Positions 7,114-13,089 of a DNA stretch of 13,089 nucleotides are shown here, piece by piece (within the stretch, counting starts at the first letter, position 1; each line of letters opens with the position of its first letter). The DNA is taken from positions 1 through 13,089 of the forward strand of contig NZ_CAKRXI010000056.1 of assembly GCF_934424005.1 (NCBI RefSeq). Reading direction: 5' to 3'. The translations under genes and the position numbers were made by a program. Under the pieces are notes generated by a model that saw only the letters and a list, made by a program, of their open reading frames with translations, was not told the origin of the DNA and did no database searches. This DNA comes from an uncultured Blautia sp. GTDB taxonomy: Bacteria; Bacillota; Clostridia; Lachnospirales; Lachnospiraceae.

Positions 7114-8295
7114 ATGGCTGATAAAAGAGATTACTATGAGGTCCTGGGTGTCAGCAAGACTGCCAGTGATTCAGAATTAAAAAGCGCATATCGAAAATTA
7201 GCCAAGAAGTATCATCCAGATGTTAATCCGGGAGACAAAGAAGCAGAAGCTAAGTTCAAAGAAGCAACAGAGGCATACAGTGTCTTAAGTGATGCAGAAA
7301 AGAGACGCCAGTACGATCAGTTTGGTCATGCTGCGTTTGAACAGGGCGGCGGTGGTGCCGGCGGCTTTGGCGGATTTGATTTTAACGGTGCAGACATGGG
7401 AGATATCTTCGGGGATATTTTCGGAGATCTGTTTGGCGGCGGTGGAAGACGCCGTGCCAATAATGGACCGATGAAGGGTGCAAATTTACGTGCCCGTGTG
7501 AATATTACATTTGAAGAGGCAGTGTTTGGATGTGACAAGGAACTGGAGATCGTTCTGAAGGATGAATGTACGACCTGTCATGGAACTGGTGCAAAGCCGG
7601 GAACACAGCCGACTACCTGTCCGAAATGTAACGGAGAAGGTCAGATCGTCTATACACAGCAGTCTATGTTTGGCATGGTTCGAAATGTACAGACTTGTCC
7701 GGAATGTAATGGAACCGGTAAGATTATCAAAGAAAAATGTACTTCCTGCCGTGGAACAGGATATACTTCTTCCAGAAAGAAGATTCAGGTTTCTATTCCG
7801 GCCGGTATTGACAATGGGCAGAGCATCCGTATCCGTGATAAAGGAGAACCTGGAACCAATGGTGGTCCGAGAGGTGATCTGCTTGTAGAAGTAAATGTAG
7901 CCCGTCATCCAATCTTCCAGAGACAGGATATGAATATCTTCTCCACAGCCCCGCTTACTTATGCGCAGGCAGCTTTGGGCGGAGAAATCCATATCAATAC
8001 AGTTGATGGCGATGTGGCATACGAAGTGAAGCCGGGAACACAGACTGATACACGTATCCGTCTGAAGGGTAAAGGTGTCCCGTCTCTGAGAAATAAAAAT
8101 ATTCGCGGTGATCACTATGTAACTTTGGTGGTACAGGTACCGACCAAGCTGAACGAGGAAGCCAAAGAAGCTCTTCGTAAGTTTGATGAGGCATGTGGCA
8201 ACAGACCGGCAACTGAGTCAAAAGACGGATCTGAGAAATCAGAAAAGAAGAAAAAGAGTTTCATGGACAAAATCAAAGAGACTTTTGAGGATTAA
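7114..8295 (+). CDS. dnaJ: Chaperone DnaJ (Hsp40, type I)
   Basis: DnaJ delivers unfolded proteins to DnaK and stimulates its ATPase. This 393-residue protein has all parts of a type I J-protein: J domain (about 1-70) with the catalytic HPD triad at 34-36; Gly/Phe-rich linker (about 76-115) with GGFGGFDF and repeated DIFGDIFGD; zinc domain with four CxxCxGxG motifs at C152/C155, C169/C172, C195/C198 and C209/C212; then the C-terminal substrate-binding and dimerization domains. The last 30 or so residues form a Lys/Glu-rich tail ending in [13 protein letters not shown], longer than in E. coli. The ATG is preceded by AGGAAAG (7100-7106). It is the last gene before a strong terminator, so it closes the heat-shock unit; a candidate extra promoter lies in the dnaK-dnaJ gap. 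Confidence 0.98.
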   Translation: MADKRDYYEVLGVSKTASDSELKSAYRKLAKKYHPDVNPGDKEAEAKFKEATEAYSVLSDAEKRRQYDQFGHAAFEQGGGGAGGFGGFDFNGADMGDIFGDIFGDLFGGGGRRRANNGPMKGANLRARVNITFEEAVFGCDKELEIVLKDECTTCHGTGAKPGTQPTTCPKCNGEGQIVYTQQSMFGMVRNVQTCPECNGTGKIIKEKCTSCRGTGYTSSRKKIQVSIPAGIDNGQSIRIRDKGEPGTNGGPRGDLLVEVNVARHPIFQRQDMNIFSTAPLTYAQAALGGEIHINTVDGDVAYEVKPGTQTDTRIRLKGKGVPSLRNKNIRGDHYVTLVVQVPTKLNEEAKEALRKFDEACGNRPATESKDGSEKSEKKKKSFMDKIKETFED

Positions 8296-8322
8296 TTCTA
8301 TAAAATAGAAGAAACTTTTCGG

Positions 8323-8354
8323 GAAAAGAGGGAAAACCCCTCTTTTCTTTTTTT
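8323..8354 (+). terminator. Rho-independent terminator after dnaJ
   Basis: GAAAAGAGGG (8323-8332) pairs perfectly with CCCTCTTTTC (8338-8347) around an AAAAC loop, followed by seven T (8348-8354). This is a textbook terminator 28 bases past the dnaJ stop. It should end the heat-shock transcript and separate it from prmA, although the gene order is otherwise the conserved Firmicutes one. Confidence 0.95.
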
Positions 8355-8396
8355 GTGTTATCATGTATATTAGATAGCAGGGTTAAAAATGACCAA

Positions 8397-8456
8397 GTTA
8401 CTGCGAACGGAGTGAACAGTAACGAAGCTGTTCGTGCTTGCACGATAAGGCAATTG
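8397..8456 (+). repeat. Palindromic element upstream of prmA (possible dispersed repeat)
   Basis: GTTACTG (8397-8403) pairs with CAGTAAC (8417-8423), and TCGTG-CTTG-CACGA (8432-8445) forms a second hairpin. A competing pairing, GAACAG (8414-8419) with CTGTTC (8428-8433), would exclude the first stem. The GC-richer, self-complementary character contrasts with the A/T-rich surroundings and resembles short palindromic repeats scattered between genes in Lachnospiraceae; that resemblance is from memory and was not searched. No T-run follows. Confidence 0.5.
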
Positions 8457-8465
8457 TTGTATAAG
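8438..8465 (+). promoter_or_regulatory. Weak candidate promoter for prmA-rsmE-nifS-thiI
   Basis: TTGCAC (8438-8443) and TATAAG (8460-8465) are separated by 16 bases. The -35 matches only three consensus positions, and the predicted start near 8471-8472 would leave a very short leader directly before the AGGAG at 8473-8477. Some promoter is expected here because a strong terminator ends the upstream transcript, but this choice is tentative. Confidence 0.28.
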
Positions 8466-8487
8466 TTAAGACAGGAGATTATAATAT

Positions 8488-9441
8488 ATGAAATGGAATC
8501 GTTTTACGATTAAAACCAAAACAGATGCAGAAGACATGATTATCTGTACATTGGCAGAAATAGGTGTCGAAGGTGCAGAGATTCAGGATCACCAGCCTTT
8601 GACAGAGGAAGATAAGGCACAGATGTTTGTAGATATCATGCCGGAAGGACCAGAAGATGATGGAATTGCATATTTGAATTTTTATCTGGAGGAAGATGCG
8701 GATAAGGATGCAATTTTACGTGACGTCAGAAATGCTCTGGAGGAATTGCGTACATTTATGGATATTGGAGAGGGTACGATCGAAGAATCTCAGACAGAGG
8801 ATAAAGACTGGATCAATAACTGGAAAGAATTTTTTCACCAGTTCTATGTGGATGATATCCTGATCGTTCCGTCATGGGAAGAAATCAAAGAAGAAGATAA
8901 GGACAAGATGATTCTTCATATTGATCCGGGTACTGCATTTGGAACAGGAATGCATGAAACTACACAGCTTGTGATCCGTCAGTTGAAAAAATATGTCAAA
9001 CCAGGTATCGAACTTCTTGATGTAGGAACAGGAAGTGGTATCCTCGGAATCACAGCGCTGAAGCTTGGTGCAGGTCACGTTGTAGGAACAGACCTTGATC
9101 CATGCGCGGTTCCGGCAGTTCAGGATAACAAAGAAGCAAACCAGATCGTGGATGATACTTTTGATATGATGATCGGAAATATCATTGATGACAAGGAGGT
9201 ACAGAATCAGGTTGGCTATGAGAAATACGATATTGTTGCAGCTAATATTCTGGCAGATGTACTGGTGCCTCTGACACCGGTGATCGTTCACCAGATGAAG
9301 AAGGGTGCATATTACATTACATCAGGTATACTTGATGTCAAAGAGGAAGTGGTTAAAGAAGCAGTACAGAAAGCAGGACTTACTTTGGTGGAAGTTACCA
9401 GGCAGGGTGAGTGGGTCTGCGTAACTGCAAGAAAGGACTGA
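8488..9441 (+). CDS. prmA: Ribosomal protein L11 methyltransferase PrmA
   Basis: PrmA uses S-adenosylmethionine to trimethylate several amino groups of ribosomal protein L11. The 317-residue length is typical. The N-terminal substrate-recognition domain (about 1-95, acidic) is followed by the linker motif NNWKEFFHQFYV, then the class I methyltransferase domain: DPGTAFGTGMHETT, SAM-binding motif I DVGTGSGILGI (178-188), the acidic loop DLDPCAV, and the ANILADVL motif (N253) that faces the target nitrogen, ending in a beta-rich EWVCVTARK strand. The ATG follows AGGAG (8473-8477) at 10 bases. It lies after the dnaJ terminator and only 4 bases before rsmE, so the two are co-transcribed and probably translationally coupled. 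This dnaJ-prmA-rsmE order is standard in Firmicutes. Confidence 0.96.
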   Translation: MKWNRFTIKTKTDAEDMIICTLAEIGVEGAEIQDHQPLTEEDKAQMFVDIMPEGPEDDGIAYLNFYLEEDADKDAILRDVRNALEELRTFMDIGEGTIEESQTEDKDWINNWKEFFHQFYVDDILIVPSWEEIKEEDKDKMILHIDPGTAFGTGMHETTQLVIRQLKKYVKPGIELLDVGTGSGILGITALKLGAGHVVGTDLDPCAVPAVQDNKEANQIVDDTFDMMIGNIIDDKEVQNQVGYEKYDIVAANILADVLVPLTPVIVHQMKKGAYYITSGILDVKEEVVKEAVQKAGLTLVEVTRQGEWVCVTARKD

Positions 9442-9445
9442 TCTC

Positions 9446-10189
9446 ATGCAGAGATTTTTTGTAGAGCCACATCAGATCGATGAAGCAGCACATCAGATTC
9501 ACATTGTCGGAACGGATGTCAATCATATGTCCAACGTCCTTCGTATGAAACAGGGAGAGGAAGTCTGGATCAGCGATGGTGGCAAGAAAGAATACCGCTG
9601 TGCGATAGAGGCATTCAGTGCGGATGAAGTGCTTCTTCACATTATTTATGCGCAGGAACCAGATTATGAACTGTCGAGCAGAATCTACCTCTTTCAGGGA
9701 CTGCCAAAAGCAGATAAGATGGAACTGATCATACAGAAGGCAGTAGAGCTTGGTGCGTATGAAATCATTCCAGTAGAGACAAAACGCTGTGTTGTGAAGC
9801 TGGATGGCAAAAAGGCTGCTAAGAAAGTAGATCGTTGGCAGCAGATTGCAGAAAGTGCGGCAAAACAGTCCAAGCGTATGCTGATTCCAAATGTGCACCA
9901 GGTTCTTTCTTTTAAAGAAGCACTAAAGTATGCGGAATCTATGGATATTCGCCTGATTCCGTATGAGCTTGCCAAAGGTATGCAGGAAACAAAAGAAATC
10001 CTTGCAGCAATTGAGCCGGGACAGTCTATTGGGATTTTTATCGGCCCAGAAGGCGGCTTTGAGGAAAAAGAAGTAGAAGCGGCAATCAGCGAAGGGGCAA
10101 AACCAATCACACTTGGCAAACGTATTCTTCGCACAGAAACAGCAGGGCTTGCAATTTTGTCAGTTCTGATGTTTCAGCTTGAAAATTAG
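9446..10189 (+). CDS. rsmE: 16S rRNA (uracil1498-N3)-methyltransferase RsmE
   Basis: RsmE methylates N3 of uracil 1498 in 16S rRNA, near the decoding centre, with S-adenosylmethionine as donor. The 247 residues match the family (about 240-250). The N-terminal PUA-like RNA-binding domain opens with MQRFFVEP and carries HMSNVLRMKQGEEV; the C-terminal SPOUT domain has KADKMELIIQKAVELG, the SAM-binding GPEGGF (200-205) and the knot motif LGKRILRTETA (223-233) typical of the RsmE/YggJ group. The start ATG is 4 bases after the prmA stop; the Shine-Dalgarno-like AAAGGAC lies within the end of prmA, so coupling is likely. A 36-base gap leads to the cysteine desulfurase. Confidence 0.96.
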   Translation: MQRFFVEPHQIDEAAHQIHIVGTDVNHMSNVLRMKQGEEVWISDGGKKEYRCAIEAFSADEVLLHIIYAQEPDYELSSRIYLFQGLPKADKMELIIQKAVELGAYEIIPVETKRCVVKLDGKKAAKKVDRWQQIAESAAKQSKRMLIPNVHQVLSFKEALKYAESMDIRLIPYELAKGMQETKEILAAIEPGQSIGIFIGPEGGFEEKEVEAAISEGAKPITLGKRILRTETAGLAILSVLMFQLEN

Positions 10190-10225
10190 TAAGACAGGAA
10201 ACGATTAAGATAAAAGAGGCAGTAT

Positions 10226-11380
10226 ATGGAAGTATATTTTGATAATTCTGCAACGACCAGATGCTATGATTCTGTGAAGGATATCGTGATAAAAACGATG
10301 ACGGAGGATTTTGGAAATCCATCTGCTATGCATCTTAAGGGCGTAGAAGCAGAGAAGTATGTAAAAGAAGCGACAAAGACCATTGCAGGAATTCTGAAAG
10401 TGCAGGAAAAAGAAATTCTGTTTACATCAGGTGGTACAGAATCAGACAACCTTGCACTGATCGGTGGTGCACTTGCAAATAAGCGAAACGGAAACCACAT
10501 CATTATCACATCCGTAGAGCATGCTGCAGTCAGCCAGCCGGCATTATATCTGCAGGAACAGGGATTTGAAATCACATACCTTCCGGTAGATGCGCAGGGC
10601 AGAGTAAAAATGAGTGCGCTGGAAGCTGTTTTAAGACCAGATACGATCATGGTATCTACCATGCTTGTAAATAATGAAGTCGGAGCTGTGATGCCAGTCG
10701 AAGAGATTGCGAAGATGGTACATGAGAAGAGTCCAAAGGCACTGTATCATGTCGATGCAATTCAGGGATTTGGTAAATACCACATTTATCCGAAGCGTAT
10801 GGGAATCGATCTTCTTGCAGTCAGCGGACATAAGATTCACGGTCCGAAGGGTGTCGGATTCCTGTATATCAACGAAAAAGTAAAGATCATTCCACAGATT
10901 CTTGGTGGTGGACAGCAGAGTGGCATGCGTTCCGGAACAGACAATGTACCGGGAATCGCCGGGCTTGGTGTGGCAGCAGGACAGATTTATCGAAATCTGG
11001 ATGAGAATGTGGAACACATGTATCAGTTGAAGGAGCATATTGCGAAAGGCCTTTCTGAAATCGAAGATATCCGTATCAACGGAATGCCACTTCGTGAAGG
11101 TGCACCGCAGATCTTGAGTATCAGTGTTATGGGAGTACGGAGTGAGGTATTGCTGCATTCTCTCGAAGACAAGGGGATATACATTTCGGCAGGAAGTGCA
11201 TGCTCCAGCCATAAGAGAAAACCCAGTGCTACATTAAGTGCTATGGGAATGTCAAAAGACCAGATTGAAAGTACAGTACGACTGAGTTTCTGTGAAGAAA
11301 ATACGATCGAGGAAGCGGATTATTTCCTGGATACCATGAAGACTCTGGTTCCGATGCTCAGACGTTATTCAAGAAAATAA
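10226..11380 (+). CDS. Cysteine desulfurase, NifS/NifZ-type, probable sulfur donor to ThiI
   Basis: This PLP enzyme takes sulfur from L-cysteine as an enzyme-bound persulfide, leaving alanine. The 384-residue protein has the NifS/IscS signature: N-terminal YFDNSATT, FTSGGTESDNLA, VEHAAVSQP, MLVNNEVGA, the cofactor lysine in SGHKIHGPKG (K203), GGGQQSGMRSGTDN, and the mobile-loop cysteine in SAGSACSSHKRKPS (C326) that carries the persulfide. The ATG has AAGAGG (10214-10219) upstream. It sits 19 bases before thiI. That pairing matches the Bacillus subtilis NifZ-ThiI pair, a dedicated desulfurase supplying sulfur for 4-thiouridine in tRNA, so I infer that role rather than general iron-sulfur assembly; no iscU or other cluster-assembly gene is present. 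A broader role cannot be excluded. Confidence 0.93.
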   Translation: MEVYFDNSATTRCYDSVKDIVIKTMTEDFGNPSAMHLKGVEAEKYVKEATKTIAGILKVQEKEILFTSGGTESDNLALIGGALANKRNGNHIIITSVEHAAVSQPALYLQEQGFEITYLPVDAQGRVKMSALEAVLRPDTIMVSTMLVNNEVGAVMPVEEIAKMVHEKSPKALYHVDAIQGFGKYHIYPKRMGIDLLAVSGHKIHGPKGVGFLYINEKVKIIPQILGGGQQSGMRSGTDNVPGIAGLGVAAGQIYRNLDENVEHMYQLKEHIAKGLSEIEDIRINGMPLREGAPQILSISVMGVRSEVLLHSLEDKGIYISAGSACSSHKRKPSATLSAMGMSKDQIESTVRLSFCEENTIEEADYFLDTMKTLVPMLRRYSRK

Positions 11381-11399
11381 ACAGGAGGAAATACCAGAT

Positions 11400-12581
11400 A
11401 TGATATTTCATGCATTTTTGATAAAATATGCAGAAATCGCCATTAAAGGAAAAAACAGATATCTGTTTGAAGATGCACTTGTCAAACAGATGAAACTGGC
11501 TCTGGAGCCGGTAGAAGGCGAATTTACAGTAACTAAGGAGCAGGGACGCGTATATGTTTTCTGTCCGGAAAAATATGATTTTGATGAAGCAGTAGAGGCA
11601 CTGCAGCGTGTATTCGGAATTGTGGGAATCAGTCCGGTCGTGATCTATGAAGACCAGGGATTTGATCAGATGGCAAAAGATGTCGTTTCCTATATGGAAG
11701 CAAGATATCCTGGATACAATGGCTCTTTCAAGGTATACACACGAAGAGCGAAGAAATCTTATCCGATCACATCGATGGAAGTAAGTGCGGCAATCGGAGA
11801 AAAGATTTTGGATGCTTTTCCGGATGCATCTGTAGATGTGCATAATCCGGAAATGACACTTTCTGTAGAGATTCGCGATAAGATTTATGTATATTCAGAG
11901 ACACTTCCGGGACCAGGTGGTATGCCGATCGGAACAAATGGTAAGGCAATGCTTCTTCTTTCCGGTGGAATTGACAGTCCGGTTGCAGGTTATATGATCG
12001 CCAAACGTGGAGTCAAGATAGAGGCTGTTTATTTCCATGCTCCGCCATATACAAGCGAACGTGCAAAACAGAAAGTCGTAGATCTTGCAAAACTTGTGGC
12101 ACGTTACAGTGGTCCGATCCGTCTTCATGTAGTTAACTTTACAGACATTCAGCTGTATATCTATGATCAGTGCCCGCATGAAGAACTGACGATCATCATG
12201 CGCCGCTATATGATGCGTATTGCAGAGCATTTTGCACGCAAAGATAAATGTCTTGGCCTGATTACGGGTGAGAGTATTGGACAGGTGGCCAGTCAGACTT
12301 TACAGAGTCTTGCAGCGACAGATGAAGTATGTGAGCTCCCGGTATATCGTCCGGTTATCGGATTTGATAAAGAAGAAATCGTACAGATTTCCAGAAAGAT
12401 CAATACATTTGAGACTTCCATCCAGCCATTTGAAGACTGCTGTACTATTTTTGTGGCAAAACATCCGGTTACAAAACCGAATCTGAAAGTGATTCACAGA
12501 TCTGAAGAAAAATTAAACGAAAAGATCGATCAGCTGATGGAAGAGGCACTGGCAAGTACAGAAGTAATTGAGATTCAGTAA
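11400..12581 (+). CDS. thiI: tRNA 4-thiouridine synthase ThiI, rhodanese-less form
   Basis: ThiI activates uridine 8 of tRNA with ATP and installs sulfur to give 4-thiouridine, a near-UV sensor base. The 393 residues comprise an N-terminal ferredoxin-like domain, a THUMP RNA-binding domain (to about 170) and a PP-loop ATP pyrophosphatase domain with SGGIDSP at 188-194. It ends after the ATPase domain, lacking the C-terminal rhodanese domain of E. coli ThiI (482 residues). Such short forms depend on a partner desulfurase, which is encoded just upstream. EDCC (345-348) holds the cysteines nearest to the conserved catalytic cysteine of the family; which one acts is inferred, not seen. The ATG at 11400 follows a strong AGGAGG (11383-11388). 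No thiazole-synthesis genes are near, so the tRNA role is favoured over thiamine. A two-way terminator follows. Confidence 0.96.
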   Translation: MIFHAFLIKYAEIAIKGKNRYLFEDALVKQMKLALEPVEGEFTVTKEQGRVYVFCPEKYDFDEAVEALQRVFGIVGISPVVIYEDQGFDQMAKDVVSYMEARYPGYNGSFKVYTRRAKKSYPITSMEVSAAIGEKILDAFPDASVDVHNPEMTLSVEIRDKIYVYSETLPGPGGMPIGTNGKAMLLLSGGIDSPVAGYMIAKRGVKIEAVYFHAPPYTSERAKQKVVDLAKLVARYSGPIRLHVVNFTDIQLYIYDQCPHEELTIIMRRYMMRIAEHFARKDKCLGLITGESIGQVASQTLQSLAATDEVCELPVYRPVIGFDKEEIVQISRKINTFETSIQPFEDCCTIFVAKHPVTKPNLKVIHRSEEKLNEKIDQLMEEALASTEVIEIQ

Positions 12582-12605
12582 GCAGAAACGAAATAGACAG
12601 AAATA

Positions 12606-12643
12606 AAAACAGCTTCTCATGCGTTTAGCAAAGAAGCTGTTTT
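12606..12643. terminator. Bidirectional terminator between thiI and the HPr-like gene
   Basis: AAAACAGCTTCT (12606-12617) pairs perfectly with AGAAGCTGTTTT (12632-12643), with a small TGC/GCA pairing inside the loop. The plus strand ends in TTTT; read on the minus strand the stem is followed by TTTTTATTT. It therefore serves both the thiI transcript, 24 bases past its stop, and the convergent HPr-like gene. Confidence 0.87.
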
Positions 12644-12687
12644 ATAACTGTATCATATTTGATATTTCAAAAGAGCATCGGTGCAGA

Positions 12688-12924
12688 TCACTCAATTACA
12701 TATGGCTGAACGATTGCCATGATCGAATCAAGAGTGCTTCCTTCTGCATGAATATTCAGGTTGATCGGTTTGGATAAATCCAGGCTGAAGATACCCATGA
12801 TGGATTTTGCATCGATTACATATCTTCCGGATACTAAATCAAAGTCACAGTCAAATTTACTGATCTCGTTTACAAATGCTTTCACTTTATCGATAGAATT
12901 CAGCGAGATTTTTAATGTTTTCAT
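12688..12924 (-). CDS. HPr-fold protein lacking the catalytic His15 (Crh-like)
   Basis: This 78-residue protein matches the HPr phosphocarrier family but is shorter (HPr about 87). From residue 21 on, ISKFDCDFDLVSGRYVIDAK aligns without gaps with B. subtilis HPr, followed by S41-IMGIFSL, equivalent to the Ser46 motif KSIMGVMSL phosphorylated by HPr kinase. At the N-terminus the active loop GIHARPA is absent: about three residues are deleted and S10-I-D-K replaces the His/Arg region, so it cannot carry phosphate from enzyme I in the usual way. The only His (H59) lies in a later strand and is not equivalent. Crh of Bacillus likewise lacks His15 and acts through Ser46 with CcpA; a similar regulatory role is inference. 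The start ATG is behind AGGGAGG (12933-12939, minus strand), with a good promoter upstream. It is convergent to thiI and monocistronic in the window. Confidence 0.85.
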   Translation of the reverse strand: MKTLKISLNSIDKVKAFVNEISKFDCDFDLVSGRYVIDAKSIMGIFSLDLSKPINLNIHAEGSTLDSIMAIVQPYVIE

Positions 12925-12961
12925 TTTGAGAACCTCCCTATTTAGTGTTATTATGCCATTT

Positions 12962-12990
12962 ATCTTACCCGTACCCCCTCAAAAAGTCAA
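12962..12990 (-). promoter_or_regulatory. Sigma-A promoter of the HPr-like gene
   Basis: On the minus strand a -35 box TTGACT (12985-12990) and a -10 box TAAGAT (12962-12967) are separated by 17 bases. The predicted start is near 12955, about 30 bases before the start codon. The spacer contains a G-run. Both boxes match five of six consensus bases, so expression should be substantial. Confidence 0.8.
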
Positions 12991-13089
12991 GGGAAAAAGA
13001 GATGAAATTTTGGTTAATCTTTTGCCTGTATGTACAAAAAAACAATTAAAATAAGAAACAAAATGAAACTATCAGAAAATATATGAGGT
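12991..13089. other. A/T-rich right end, no gene recognised
   Basis: No coding frame, hairpin terminator or convincing promoter is visible here. A TTGCCT (13022-13027) and TAAAAT (13047-13052) pair on the plus strand has 19-base spacing, which is poor. The ATGs at 13062 and 13084 open into a quick stop and the window edge. It may be the leader of a gene beyond the window. Confidence 0.5.

Noticed and set aside
13022..13052. Possible plus-strand promoter at the right end (TTGCCT and TAAAAT)
   Set aside because: The spacing is 19 bases, the -35 is weak, and no coding frame follows within the window.
12761..13054. 97-codon open frame on the plus strand
   Set aside because: It is antisense to the HPr-like gene and its promoter, has no ribosome binding site and shows no protein family features; it is a shadow frame.

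Overview
The window reads as core chromosome of a low-to-moderate GC Gram-positive anaerobe. It is most likely a member of the Lachnospiraceae (Clostridia), judging by protein style, codon use, strong AGGAGG-type ribosome binding sites and the CIRCE/HrcA heat-shock control. I cannot fix the genus from sequence alone. No mobile element, CRISPR array, tRNA or rRNA gene was seen, and no gap between genes exceeds about 265 bases.

Layout. Bases 1-1644 hold the C-terminal five-sixths of UvrB (nucleotide excision repair), cut by the left edge. A separately promoted fold-type I aminotransferase of unknown substrate (1764-2921) follows and ends at an unusually long stem-loop terminator. The class I heat-shock operon comes next: promoter, perfect CIRCE operator, hrcA, grpE, dnaK, dnaJ (3089-8295), closed by a classic terminator at 8323-8354. 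A second group on the same strand covers ribosome and tRNA modification: prmA, rsmE, a NifS/NifZ-type cysteine desulfurase and thiI (8488-12581). A two-way terminator (12606-12643) separates thiI from a convergent small gene (12688-12924, minus strand). That gene encodes an HPr-fold protein that has lost the catalytic His15 loop but keeps the Ser46 regulatory motif, like Bacillus Crh.

How the genes work together. HrcA binds CIRCE and represses its own operon, which makes the DnaK-DnaJ-GrpE chaperone set. PrmA and RsmE methylate ribosomal protein L11 and 16S rRNA. The cysteine desulfurase probably passes sulfur to the rhodanese-less ThiI to make 4-thiouridine in tRNA. The order hrcA-grpE-dnaK-dnaJ-prmA-rsmE is the usual Firmicutes order, so the gene content is ordinary.

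I found no undescribed multi-gene system. The points most worth a second look are the Crh-like HPr paralogue, the folded RNA elements between grpE and dnaK, the related hairpin/promoter modules ahead of dnaJ and prmA, and a half-CIRCE palindrome over the aminotransferase promoter.
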